Source: Siphonodentalium dalli
Taxonomy: Eukaryota; Mollusca; Scaphopoda; Gadilida; Siphonodentaliidae
Length of the DNA stretch: 64,000 nucleotides
NCBI GenBank assembly: GCA_032622095.1
Contig: CP136068.1
Location: forward strand, 112,481,546-112,545,545
Reading direction: 5' to 3'
The translations under genes were made by a program, and so were the position numbers. Shown here piece by piece: positions 47,154 through 58,185 of this stretch. Below the pieces are notes generated by a model. The model did no database searches, was not told where the DNA came from, and saw only the letters and a list, made by a program, of their open reading frames with translations. Each line of letters begins with the position of its first letter. Position 1 is the first letter of the stretch.

Positions 47154-47571
47154 CAAGCCTGCAAATAGCGTGTCTGTCATTTGCAGAATGAGGTCCCCAG
47201 AGGGTGAATTCAGTGATGCTATCCCGCACAGCGGGCTAGCACCACCAACTTCACCCTCTGGGAACCCCATTCTCCATCTATACTATCAATTTAACATTGT
47301 TTTTAGTTTTCCTTCGGGGAAGTTTCTATATCCCCTAAGTTGCAAAAGATAAAATGCATAATCGAGGTACCCAATGGGTGAACATCATCAACTTCAACTG
47401 GAGAACTTCAATATGATCCTAGGTCTACCATAGCAGTTAAGGGCCTAATCAGAATGAGGTCCCCAGATGGTGAATTTGGTGATGCTCGCCCGCTTTGCGG
47501 GATTGCATATCTAAATTCACCCTCTGGGGACCTCATTCTGCAAACGACAGACACGCTATTTGGAGGCTTGC
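47154..47571 (+). mobile_element. double-hairpin MITE C, copy 2 (418 bp)
   Basis: CAAGCCTGCAAATAGCGTGT and the complement of the right end CAAGCCTCCAAATAGCGTGT form long terminal inverted repeats of about 55 bp continuing through GCAGAATGAGGTCCCCAGAG. Each terminus is itself a complete hairpin (47178-47272 and 47452-47541) with loops containing CCCGCACAGCGGG and CCCGCTTTGCGGG. The middle has GGGGAAGTTTCTATATCCCC. Non-coding. Confidence 0.9.
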
Positions 47572-47760
47572 TTGTGATCAAAATCACGACACCGGTTGTG
47601 AAAACGTGAACACGTAACTCCAAGACTTATCTCCATTAATTATGGGGAACACATTCGTGCTAGTATACATTAGTTTTCCACATCGGGCATTGATTGAACG
47701 CTTTTGTCATTTTCAATTTCACTGGCTGTTCCAATCGTCTGTTCAAAATGTGAATAACGA

Positions 47761-47930
47761 GTCTCCTTAAATACATGTAAGGGTGCTGGGTCTCCTTAAA
47801 TACATGTAAGGGTCTATGGTCGTCTTAAAATATGTAAGGGTCCATGGTCTCCTTAAGTACATGTAAGCGTCGATTGTCGTCTCCCATAATACCGAGTCTC
47901 AGTAAATACATGTAAGGGTCCAGGGTCTAC
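47761..47930 (+). repeat. 30-bp tandem repeat, about 5-6 units
   Basis: GTCTCCTTAAATACATGTAA followed by GGGTCNNKG, degenerating to the right. Confidence 0.9.
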
Positions 47931-48014
47931 TCCCATCTTCAGACACTGCCACGTGTGGTCGCGGTGACTTTTAAAATGTGTAGTGCATGTATCTCAATGC
48001 AGAAACATATCCCC

Positions 48015-48200
48015 ATGCAAATATAGGTTCATATTGAACCTAAATATTCACATAGGTTCATATTGGACTTATCTGATCTGAAATAAATCTGAAATAAATC
48101 TAAAGAGCGTGAATATGATAAGTCGATTTAGGTTCACATAGAGCGTAATTCATATTAAAATAATGCCCACATGGGCTTAGATGTGTTTTTGAAATAAATT
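48015..48200. repeat. diverged family Y-related tract
   Basis: Repeats of TAGGTTCATATTG, TTATCTGATCTGAAATAAAT and AGCGTGAATATG resemble the 44.1-44.47 kb segment. Confidence 0.45.
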
Positions 48201-48522
48201 CAATATAGGAGGTTATTATCAGGAGAACAGGCTGAGTGCACAGAGCTATTTGAAGTCCATTGTATTCGCAAATCATCTCTGATATCACTGTATAGTCTCT
48301 GCATTGTGACTGACAGTGCACCTGTCATTCCAATCACCATGCAATCAGCGTAATCCGGATTATCGCCGCAGACCGACCGTAACCCTACTTATATTAAATT
48401 TATTCTCCCATTCGTGTATAAAAATATACGTTGGAGCTGTATATTATTCGTTTAAAGGAGTGTTCAGGTAATGAAAGCAGACGGCAGACATAACACAATT
48501 ATAACAGTAATGATTCATATCG

Positions 48523-48601
48523 ATGGTCGTTTTGTTGAATGTATATCTGAACATTTCCTATATGGGTACTACTCGTCAATGAGTATTTAGTATAGAAAGG
48601 G
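48523..48601 (-). mobile_element. CCCTTTC MITE-like repeat, fragment
   Basis: Minus-strand fragment of the 5391 family: CCCTTTCTATACTAAATACT after TTAA (48602-48605), then CATTGACGAGTAGTACCC and GGAAATGTTCAGATATAC. Confidence 0.65.
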
Positions 48602-48645
48602 TTAAATGCCAGGCGACTACGGTGTAAAGGGGTCCTATACACTAA

Positions 48646-48952
48646 ATCCGGCCATTTATGGAATCATCCCTTATTATACTCAACATAATATATGCAACAA
48701 ATGAATGAATTTGAGCCACGGATGAATGCAAATACACTCATGTGCTTTATGAACGATGTAAACAATATGATAATTATAATGAAAGTGAGTTAATGACTCG
48801 AGCCATAAACTCATTCTCATTATAATAAATACCATGTGGCTTTGCAGTGATCATAAAATAAATCAGTGTATTTTTGCACTCAACCATACATGGCTCAAAT
48901 CCATTAATTTATTGCATATATTCTGTTGAGTATAATAGGAGATGGCCGTTTT
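48646..48952. mobile_element. foldback element, arms about 145 bp
   Basis: TTATACTCAACATAATATAT, GCAACAAATGAATGAATTTG and AATGATAATTATAATGA-like blocks on the left pair with ATTATAATAAATACCATGTG, CATGGCTCAAATCCATTAAT and TTCTGTTGAGTATAATAG on the right, around about 10 nt. Gaps are present, so it is an old hairpin. Confidence 0.85.
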
Positions 48953-49152
48953 AAAGTACAGTACATGTAGAATTCTGAATATTACAGTAATTTGACCTGA
49001 TATCAATTTGTTATGGAATTCGAGCAATAATTATTGTCATTAGCTATGCGTTAGTAAGTATTTGTTTTTGCACTAACCACCAGCATTGACAAAGAAATGG
49101 CTAGCCCCAAAATGAGAGAGAAGTAATTGGTCATGGAGCAATTCGACATTAG

Positions 49153-49384
49153 CCCTTTCATTACTAAATACTCATTGACGAGTAGTGTCCTTAGGAAATG
49201 TTAAAGTTAAAGTTAATAATAAGTTCAACAAACGAATACGAATAATTCTGCAAGTGTATCTTTTCGTCATACTGTCGTCTGCTTTTATTACCCGAACATC
49301 CATCTAGAATAATAATATACCATATCAATGTATACTGTTATAACTGAGTGGAAGAGTCCATTTAGTATGTATAGAAAGTGCTAA
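49153..49384 (+). mobile_element. CCCTTTC MITE-like repeat, near-full copy
   Basis: Left AGCCCTTTCATTACTAAATA, internal CATTGACGAGTAGTGTCCTT and CGTCTGCTTTTATTACCCGA as in the 5.4-kb copy, right end GTATAGAAAGTGCTAA. The TTAA borders have decayed to TTAG and CTAA. Confidence 0.65.
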
Positions 49385-49519
49385 ATAAAACGCACGCGCG
49401 TCAACATATGGTACGCCCTTAAATATATTGGTATGATGCTACGGAAACTGGGTGCACATTATCATCGTCGGTCTATGGAAAATTCAAATCGATGCAATTA
49501 ATGTTGAAAGGGTCACTCA

Positions 49520-50030
49520 CCTCAAATGGGTGCATGGGGATACACAAGTTTTGAAATTGTGCTTAACTATACACATAATTCGTTAAAACGGTATCCACGA
49601 AATAACTATAGTCAGTATAGTGGCGTTATTTTTTCGCAATCTGTAAGTTTATTGGGCCTATCAAGATTAATCTGCAATAATTAAGTGAAATCACAAATAT
49701 AGTTGTTATTACTTGGGATGAAGGGGTTACCGTGACTCTTAACTAAATCAAAGTGCTGAATGGTACACATGTTTTGAAATTGTAGTGAAGTGTTCACATA
49801 GTTCTCTAACAGATTATCCACGGAATCATTTGAGTGGCGTTTTTCCTCGCATTTTGTCAGTTTATTGGGCTTATCTATTGATGTACACATACATAAATAT
49901 ATAAAATTCATATATTTTCAGTCCAAATAAAAAAGATATTAAAAAAAAGATTCGCTAAATTCATCTGAAGTGTACACTTGTTTTGAAATCTCGTTCGAAA
50001 TGGCGTTGTTTAGTGGTTTAGGTCTTATAT
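49520..50030 (+). repeat. three diverged tandem units of about 200 bp
   Basis: TTTTGAAATTGT, GTATCCACGAAATAACTA / TTATCCACGGAATCATT, GTGGCGTT and GTTTATTGGGCYTAT recur at about 49550, 49770 and (partly) 49980. Confidence 0.75.
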
Positions 50031-50585
50031 CAGCCGCGATTTCTACTAGAATAATTGTTTAGGTTCCAATCGAAATTAGAATGAACTGAAAACAATTTTT
50101 CTGATGGTCGGCAAACTTTCAGTATCACGGTTGACGTGTCTGCTTCAGCGTCGATAACCGATATTCGTATCCTAACAGCAAGATAGACCAGGTTGGCGCG
50201 GGTTCTAATCCAAACATGGGCGAAAATCATGACTGATTTTCAAGATTGATCAGAGTTGAGGGACATCTCAATGTGCCATTCCAATCGATACATGGGCAAT
50301 TCGATATGCGATGAGAATTTGGTCACTCTCACTGACGCAAGCATATTTGAAGCAATTGACACTCATACACAGTCTTGCGAAACATTTTTAAAAACTAAAT
50401 TTTGGAACAGCGCAATCCCCGCATACATGGATTCTGGAAATAACATGATCTTGCAGTCCTTATAATAGCCATTTCCTGCGCATTTGAAAAAGACTTGTTG
50501 TGAACGCGAAGGACAAACAAGATAAGTACATCTATTAATGTACGTCATTCATCGACGTTTACATTTGTATATTTCATTCAATTAA

Positions 50586-50880
50586 ACTGATGTGGAATAA
50601 TCCAGTGTGGCGGTCGAAAGGTATATATTCTAGAATAATCTCGCACAAAGCAGTTATTTTCATAAATTGTATATCGAAATTGATGGCACACACCGTCAGT
50701 CCTATATACATTGACTCTGTTGAGCGGAAGCGCGTTTCCGTTTGTTTATCTGAGGCTAATTCGTCCTGAATTATGGAGTAAATATTTACAATTGTGTGTG
50801 GTTCATACGTTGTGTTTTCTGTAGTGTTATGATCGGTAATTGTTGCTGGAATTTTCGGCAATAGTATTTGGTGTAAACAT
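50586..50880 (-). mobile_element. TTAA-flanked repeat family A, diverged copy 5
   Basis: TTAA at 50582-50585, then ACTGATGTGGAATAATCCAG. On the minus strand it carries CACACAATTGTAAATATTTA and CCGAAAATTCCAGCAACAAT in family order. The long minus frame 50574-50861 lies in it and is not a gene. Confidence 0.55.
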
Positions 50881-52835
50881 TTTATAATTCAAAATAAATA
50901 CAGGCATACAGAATAAATACCATCGGTGTATTATGATATTGGTAGAATAGGTTGATTTGACATAAAGCAACATGCTAATATCTTATTCGGTAGATATCAG
51001 TTGGAGCCGCACACTTTGATATGTTGAAGGGTTTCAAAATGTTAAGTCACAGTGGTAATGCACCAGCATGTTTTGAGACGGACGTTGAGTTAAATCAGCC
51101 AAAGTATATACGTCTTGGTTGATCACTGTTATTGGACCAATTACCGACATAAAATTCCCCAAATTTGTTTGTATTCAATACAATGATCCGGTATATTCAT
51201 TCTGTGTAATGCGGGTCCGTCTTATGTTGCGTCCGTAATTACGTTATTCTCAAATCCTGGGTCTTTAGCACTCACGAATTTTCTTTTGTCATTTTGCCTA
51301 TTCATCGCAGACGCTGTACAAAATATTTGGGGGGGGGGGGGGGGTGTTACCTACACAGTTGTGGACTAATGTTAAGACGGTTTGACTTCGGTTCATTTGT
51401 GAACCGGACAAGTTTCAATTCTGCGAAAACCGGCTTAATCATTGATATTTTCCACTACATTATGACAACTGGGCGGTATTCGAGGTCTTCGAGAAGAGGT
51501 CGGCTGTGACCTGACTTCATTCGACTCAGTGTTGATGTTGAAATTGACAGTGCTGTGGCTATCAAAACACTTGGCACATTTACTGACACAAGTTAATTTA
51601 GAGGATACAGGTACAATTAACACGAGCTTCGATGTCAACCACTAGTGACAATAATATCAACAACAACAACAACGTAGCAGCTATTACAATGTTGACAGTG
51701 TTGTTTTTAACTTGACCCGTCAAATCCAGTTGACAGTGTTCTGATTGTTTTAAAGCACATACATGTACATTTACATGAGAGGATAATGCTGTACGCACCA
51801 GAGTAATCCACAAGAGCTTCAATGTCAACAACAACACCTTAAACAGTGAACTGACGCCGCGCAGTGACGGTTGATCACATATCTACAATTCCAACTTACG
51901 GGTACAACTATTACAATTACACGGACCGATTCATCCCATGTTCGCCAATTTCCATTGAAACGTGTGGATATATGAGACATTATCGGCATTCGCCATGTTA
52001 TCGCCCAGTTATATGTATATATTATGACAATTTACGGACCGGGAGTCCACTATTGGTTGGATGTTCTTATCAAATTATATTTGGCTAAACTTACTGACAT
52101 GGATGCTAAGTGCCGTGATACCAGTATACACAGTTGCATGTACTACGCTGTCATCGATAAATGTGCGATTATAGGAGAACATTGTCAGTAGAAGGTTTCA
52201 ATTCCAACTAGCTGATATACTGATGTATTGTCGTGATGTACGGATTCACCTGTTAAAACAAAAAACTGTTTATAAGTGGCTGGATAATTTCACGCCTTAC
52301 ACATGTACATGTTACCAAAAAGAATGCCATTAAGATTTAACTTTTACATGTACATACATTTGAGTTTTAACTGTGATACACGTCGCTTTGAACTTTTACG
52401 TCTCAAAATGGCTTGCCGATTCATGTTTTAGAATGGTCCAAATTAGTATTACTCGTAACTGAATACTGATGGGTTGGCTTTTCGGCTATTATTAGTATCT
52501 TTTTTTTTTATTTACAGCCATATTTATACAGTAGTTAGTTAAAGGTGAACACTGCACGCGTGCGCAGCCTTTTTTCCGGATTAAATTCCACGAGGCAGAT
52601 AACAAGTTTGATTCTCTGCAAACTGCAAAGTTTCATAAGTATTGTCTATCACTTTATGCATTGAGGATTTACGTTTCATCAAAACTATGATCGTAATAGA
52701 AGAACTAAGATGTATTTTTCAGTTACGAATAATACTAGTTTCGACCATTCTAAAACACATGAATCGTAATGTCTACCGGGAAATTATATTGTCACCATGG
52801 GAACTTGGCTAATTCTACGGTAAATTAACAAATTA
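50881..52835. other. no recognised gene or repeat
   Basis: Contains a 14-G run at 51331-51344 and a TCAACAACAACAAC tract near 51660. Frames at 51294-52088 have no recognisable domain. Confidence 0.5.
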
Positions 52836-52839
52836 AGAC

Positions 52840-53075
52840 CAAAAAACTGGTGATGACCCGTGAAAAATACGATTGGTCTGACCTTTATTAGTTACGGTCT
52901 TGATATTAATTAAACGTTGTTGAACCGTAAAACATACAACGGTCTGACAGTTGTTGGTTACACTCTGCCAGTTTCTTAAACGGTTTTGTACCGTGGAACA
53001 CGCTACAGCCTGACTATGTTTAACGGTCAAAGGTTGGCAGCGATCTTGCGTTAAAGCGACGGGCATTTTTCTAAC
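52840..53075. repeat. three short tandem units of about 60 bp
   Basis: TTGAACCGTAAAACATACAA, TTTTGTACCGTGGAACACGC and GACCCGTGAAAAATACGATT head related units with GTCTGAC and GTTACACTCTGCC-like blocks. The end TTTTTCTAACAGTGTA resembles a CAGTGTTA transposon terminus. The minus open frame 52833-53372 is built on these units. Confidence 0.6.
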
Positions 53076-53089
53076 AGTGTATATATAAG

Positions 53090-54935
53090 CAAGCAATTCG
53101 TTTACATTCGATTGGCAGATGAGGGATATCGGAACTCTGATGTTTCTGTTAGTCGCCATGAACCAGGCATGTGTGGCTTCTATAGCGCGACAAAGGTTGG
53201 AATAACAAGAATTCTTGAAATCGATCTGTGTGACAGAGTTCATACCATCAATTGTCTTCGAATCCCGACTGCGATTAATCGAACGCTTTGTAACTAACCC
53301 CATTCGTATAATCTCAATAACATTCATTAAAATACTAGGCACGTCCAATAGGCGCCTGGGCAATTCGCTCATGTGGACACTTTTCTATTCCCATTAAGTT
53401 GTGTAATGGCCTTGTTTGATCTGTATGTTAACGATCCCGATCTTGCTACTTAATGGAGGAGAATGAGAGCTCAATAACCCCAGCTCTTTGCGATAGGCAG
53501 AGATCAGAGGCGACCAAATATCGTGTTCCGGGGGAAAAGAGAGTGTATTGTTCGTCGAAAATTAGACGTAGCGCCGACGCTGAACACAGTCCAGCCAGAC
53601 AATAGACACCTTTCGCATAATGGACGACGACAGATAATTATTACGAATAGCTATTTGAAGTCGTATTTTTTTCTGACGGTCCAAAAACACTTTTCGGAGA
53701 ATTGACGACCAAGAGTTCGTTTGTGAGGCAATCGTGCTTGCCATTCGCAGTACGGGGATTGTGGTTCTGCGTGTCGTGATTATTGTGTACCTAATTAGGT
53801 TGTTATCATGACATATCTTAGCGCTTTGTGTTTCGCAAGATTTTCGTTTTTCTCGTCGACGAATGGTTTGATTGCCACTAATAAATAAAAATTAAGGCCA
53901 CATAGCGATCACAATTTAAGGCCATAATTTCAGAGTCATCTCCAATATTGATGAGCTGGGAACGATCGCGAACGTTTCACTATATGAGTTATTTCAAGAG
54001 TATTTGTGAGTTTTGTTGAAAATAAACAACCGTAATGGTAACAGGTATAGAAAAACGACAACAAATAGAAAGAACACAATTTCTAGTGACGTAGTACCCT
54101 ATTCGTAATAACTATATGTTGTCTTCCATTATGTTAAAGGTGTCTATTGCTTAGAGTGAGATAAAAATATATACCCCTCCACACAAACGAAGTTGAAAGA
54201 ACTAACAAAACTTCCAGAGCGCTACAAAAAACCAAATTCGAGTACATGACTGTCTACTATTAGATTTTTAACCTCCGAACATACACCAATAGATTATATT
54301 AGCACTCGCTTATCGTGCCAAATATTCATAATGTAGCCACATTGTTTTAAACACAAATCTCCACAACCTCTGGAAGGCAATATAAATAATATATCTCAAA
54401 ACTGATCATCCTGTAAATACGTTTATACCGTCATCTTGATTATATGTGTGTTATTATTGTATCGGGAGAGGGGCTTCATAAGTTGTAAAAACTTGTGCCC
54501 CAATCCCTTTTGTATATTATGCAAATAAAATATGTTTTAAGTAAAAACAAAACTAACAAAACTTCCCATAGCTGCCATATTTCAATATCTACACCACGAC
54601 CAAAGGGACTATATTAAACCATATATTAAAGCTAATTTGTCTTCATGCTTTTAGGTTATGTAGAATATTATTCGTATCCCATGTAGAATATTAATGGAAG
54701 GGTACGAACTCTGACCTCTAAACCATCAACTATGACACCAAGGAGCTAGCTGGCCTGTGATTGGGTAAGGAATTAGGGAACTTTGGGAAGGAGGGCGGAG
54801 CGAAATACGACACGCTATCTCTTGACTTTTGGACCGCCATCGGGGAAACACGGGAAGTTCAGGCGGAAAGGCTACTTGACATGGAGGTGAGAATTTAAGT
54901 TAAGCAGTCAATCTTATAACCCCAAAGATAAGACA
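53090..54935. other. no recognised gene; possible LTR end at right
   Basis: AT-rich. The GC-richer stretch 54770-54900 ends AAGATAAGACA directly before a tRNA-complementary sequence, so part may be the 5' LTR of a retrotransposon. No second LTR copy was found in the window. Confidence 0.4.
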
Positions 54936-54937
54936 TT

Positions 54938-54985
54938 GGCGACGAGGATGGGATTCGAACCCACGCGGGAAACCCCAATGGATTA
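54938..54985 (-). other. tRNA-Ser 3'-half sequence or retrotransposon primer-binding site
   Basis: The plus strand TGGCGACGAGGATGGGATTC continuing GAACCCACGCGGGAAACCCC is, on the minus strand, the 3' half of a serine tRNA: long variable arm remnant, T-arm GGGTTCGAATCCC, acceptor strand and a CCA end. The 5' half of a tRNA is absent. TGG right after an ACA end is the layout of an LTR primer-binding site, but the match runs about 45 nt, longer than the usual 18. It may be a reverse-transcribed tRNA fragment. Confidence 0.6.
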
Positions 54986-55140
54986 GATCAGGGCAAACCA
55001 AGCTCACAACACACCGGGTGATAAACTAGAATTAACCCCCCATCCTAACTTGCAAGGGGTTGGAACAAGCTGTACATGGAACATTATTGCAAAATTGGGA
55101 GATAATTAAAGTAGAAGAGCTTAAGACCATGGGGAGATAG

Positions 55141-55476
55141 ATGATCCACTTCTCCACCCATGAACCCGAAAATGAAACCATTGTTAGTGGAATGAGGCCC
55201 CAAAGTGAAGTGGCAACATATTTGGATATCGATAATTATTTACAGGCTGGCTTCAAATTATTCCGATCAACTAACTATGTGATATTATCTCCAGGGAATG
55301 AGGTAAATACCATACCACATACCTTCTTCAAAGATGTAATTCTAAGAGATGAGGAGAGGAAGAGACTGGGAGGATCATCATCAACTCCGAGGTCAATACG
55401 AGTCATACGACCGAGGACAGAAACCAAGTTCTCCAGCATCAAAAGTTATCGCAGGTGGCGTCTTAGCCAAATTTGA
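55141..55476 (+). CDS. tRNA 2'-phosphotransferase-like (TRPT1/KptA) C-terminal fragment
   Basis: The open frame reads TIVSGMRPQSEVATYLDIDN, then AGFKLFRSTNYVILSPGNE and IPHTFFKDVILRDEERKRL. It matches the C-terminal lobe of TRPT1/KptA/Tpt1, which removes the splice-junction 2'-phosphate from tRNA using NAD+. Family pattern: isGMR...E.a..iD...a...gi.FfrS.NgVILtpG......p.yF. The Arg in FRS-N-VIL belongs to the conserved active-site set. The N-terminal winged-helix lobe and the HGT and other catalytic residues are absent here and were not found upstream. The sequence before Met 55141 (GGGGAGATAG) could be an acceptor but lacks a pyrimidine tract. After residue 80 the frame becomes low-complexity and a different frame (to 55639) stays open, so a frameshift near 55380-55450 is possible. 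It is either a terminal exon, a retrocopy or captured material. Confidence 0.65.
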   Translation: MIHFSTHEPENETIVSGMRPQSEVATYLDIDNYLQAGFKLFRSTNYVILSPGNEVNTIPHTFFKDVILRDEERKRLGGSSSTPRSIRVIRPRTETKFSSIKSYRRWRLSQI

Positions 55477-55689
55477 GGGAAGCGGGATTGAACAAGAACT
55501 GAAATACTCAATCCATATGCGGGGGGGGGGGAGGTTTTCAAAGTTGAAACGACACTTTCTGTATACCCATGTTCCGGAGTTCTTGTGGGAACCAGTTTCT
55601 AACAAGAAAACTAAGATGCATGCATCAGGTCGGCCGTGAACTATCTACCATAGAATTGTTGTAGCTATCGATTATACATTTTGGAACAC

Positions 55690-56335
55690 CTGTCTGTATG
55701 TATGTGTGTATGCATGAATGCATGTGTGTATGTGTTATAGACTCTAACACTGCTCGACTGATCCGACTCGGATTTGGTATTTAACGTGTCAACTTGACCT
55801 CGCTCATAGGCATGTTTCTGGACCTTGACCGATCCGACTAAATATTTGTGTGTAGGACTACTTCGATCCCGGGAGCAATATTGACGGGTCCAATTTCACG
55901 TGGGACCATGTTCTCGAACGTGCTGATGTAGGCATGTTTCTGGACTATTTGTACGGGTCAAATCTTGATCCCGACCTGACTTTGACATTCAAAAAGATAA
56001 ATTCAAGGTCAAATCTGGTAAAACGAAGTATTTCAACGAAATATAATACCTACTGTTAATTTTGTCCCAGGAGTGTTTCGGGTGGGTCAAATTATGACCC
56101 TGACCTGATCTTGACATTCAAAATTGTCAATTCAAGGTCAAATCGGGTAAAGCCGGGCGGATTTCGACGGGTACTTTTGTCGTGACTTTTGTCCGGGGAG
56201 TGTTTTGGGCGGGTCAAATCGTGACCCGACATGACGTTCACCTTTAAAATGGTCAATTCAAGGTTAAATCGCGCAATTCTCCGAAAATCAGAGGGGAACA
56301 TCCCGGACGAAGTAGGGTCCACCAGCTACTATTAT
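55690..56335 (+). mobile_element. repeat element with 128-bp tandem units between a TG-rich microsatellite and TATATA end
   Basis: Starts with GTATGTATGTGTGTATGCAT, then CGACTGATCCGACTCGGATT. Three units headed GGGTCAAATCNTGACCC-CTGA occur at about 55955, 56083 and 56212, containing TTGACATTCAAAA, GTCAATTCAAGGTCAAAT and TTTTGTCCGGGGAGTGTTT. Ends GTCCACCAGCTACTATTATATA. The layout (microsatellite, tandem core, unique ends) is like HINE/pearl elements of invertebrates (family knowledge); class not proven. Confidence 0.65.
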
Positions 56336-56559
56336 ATATTTCTAGATTTAGTTACAAACTAAATACCTGTATATTGTACAAAGAAATGTTTGACAAATAT
56401 ATCTGTATCAATATTACCATACGGGTCATTAAAATAGATACGACGAAACAAATTTTGAAGGGTGCATGGTATCAGGTAAATTTTTATATTTCAAATGATG
56501 ACAGGAATGCGGAAAGTTGAAGTACCTACGTAATACTGGCTATCCGAATGAAGAGATAT

Positions 56560-57110
56560 ACATGTATATAAAAACCAAAATAGAAGATGACTGCTGGCGA
56601 CAATGTTTTCCAAAAAACTTCAAAGCATTCGATAGCTCCCATCTAGTTGTCAGCCCGAAGATCAATATAAAGTGTGGTGACTATCAGATGAGGAATATGA
56701 CTGTACAGTTGCTAAACAATTCAGTCACGCAAAAGAGGATCAAACAGTAAGATATCAAATTGCTGCCTGTGGTAATGTTTTTTAACGAAATTCGGGAAAA
56801 TTAGATTACTCTCCCCCTGGTTATCCAGAAGATCATTGTGGAATCTGGTAACGATCGGACAAGGGGTGTCGTCTGTAGGATCAACCAAATTATTTAGCCA
56901 TAAAAATAGTAAAATTCAAGATCACCGCTGGCAGTGATGTCTTCACAAGGACAGCTTGAGAACAAAACATGGCTCACATCTAGCGGTGACCCACACTATC
57001 CACATGAGAAAAAGTTCTCCAATAAAAGCTGGCTGCAGGGTGCGCCAATTGATTCAAATTCGAAATTTAACAGGGTGTACTGCTTGTGGCCATGTTTTCC
57101 CCGCAAATTT
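56560..57110 (+). repeat. ATGGC-box repeat family Z, four units
   Basis: GATGACTGCTGGCGACAATG at about 56586, TTGCTGCCTGTGGTAATG at about 56760, GATCACCGCTGGCAGTGATG at about 56921 and CTGCTTGTGGCCATG at about 57080: spacing about 160-175 bp. Unit bodies carry TTCGATAGCTCCCATCTAG, CCCGAAGATCAATATAAAG and GATGAGGAATATGACTGT. Frames 56517-56750 and 56934-57296 follow the units and are not accepted as genes. Confidence 0.75.
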
Positions 57111-57714
57111 GATAGACTGATGGACAAAACCACTGAATCCGTTGAATCAATATACATGTATACATGGATTAATGTATATGCATTGTTATACACAGTACTG
57201 GTATATAAAGGTACTGAAAATAACAATATTACTAGTATACACAAAATAAACCATATATCATGGCTATGGGTTCTAATATCCGAATATGACAGCTGATAAC
57301 TTGGTGTGAACTGAAGAGTGGTGGTGTCTCACGCATATCTAACCCTCCATGTTAGAAACATGCCATTAAATGTCATAAGTATAATATAGCTTGAGGACAG
57401 AAGTTATCCATAAAACCCCCCCATAATTCAACCAGGTCCTCGCGCGATGTATGGTCGATCACATGATGATCTAGGGGGGATTAGAATTGTTGTATAAAAA
57501 CAGCACTGCATGTAAATATAAAATAAAATAGTGCTACATCTTATTACAGATTATTGCCATATATAATCAGTGACTATACAGACAGTCTGACAAAATAAAG
57601 TTTCAGTGACACTCTATCCGAAGAGGGGAATAATTCCATCTGTTACAGTCAATGGAGCAATTATGAATCTGGAAAGTTGAAATTTCTAAGTAATACTAGA
57701 TATCGACATGACGC

Positions 57715-57880
57715 GATAACATATAACGTAAATGCAATATGGCCGCTGGCGACCATTTTTTCCTATAAAATTAAAAAAATATTTGATAGCTCTCATCTGA
57801 TAGATCAATATCAAGATAAATATGAAGTTTAGTGATGATCGGATGAGTGAAGTGGACTGTGCTAAACGGTTTAGTAATGC
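57715..57880 (+). repeat. ATGGC-box repeat family Z, single unit
   Basis: GCAATATGGCCGCTGGCGAC, TTTGATAGCTCTCATCTGAT and AGTTTAGTGATGATCGGATG; the same unit as at 56.6 kb. Confidence 0.75.
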
Positions 57881-58185
57881 TTAAAAAGATTTTTACCTTA
57901 ATATTTTTATGTTCACTTTATAAACTTCACTGAGTCATCTTTGTCATGTATTGAGTTTGATATCTGTTGTTAACAGTTTATAAATCATGTATGTCTCATG
58001 TTTGTTATTTTAATTTATGTGTTTATTATCATTAAATAAAGTTGAATTCCTTAAAAAGATTCTTACCTCAATGTTTTTATGTTCACTTTATAAACTCCAC
58101 TGAGTCATCTTTGTCATGTATTGAATTTGATATCTTTTGTTAACAGTTCATAAATTATGTATGTCTCGTGTTCGTTATTATATTA
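57881..58185 (+). repeat. direct duplication of about 135 bp with AATAAAGTTGAATTCC junction
   Basis: TTAAAAAGATTYTTACCTYA through TTATGTATGTCTCRTGTTYG occurs at 57881-58015 and 58051-58185 with about 92% identity by eye. Between them is CATTAAATAAAGTTGAATTC, a polyadenylation-like 3' end. This is consistent with two retrotransposon 3' tails in tandem. Confidence 0.8.

Noticed and set aside
50574-50861. 95-codon minus frame
   Set aside because: Diverged copy of repeat family A.
52833-53372. 179-codon minus frame
   Set aside because: Half is tandem-repeat translation; the other half has no recognisable family.
54865-54900. ATGGAGGTGAGAA as a first coding exon with donor (for the phosphotransferase)
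   Set aside because: Only two codons before the GT, no N-terminal lobe downstream, and the region looks like a possible LTR.
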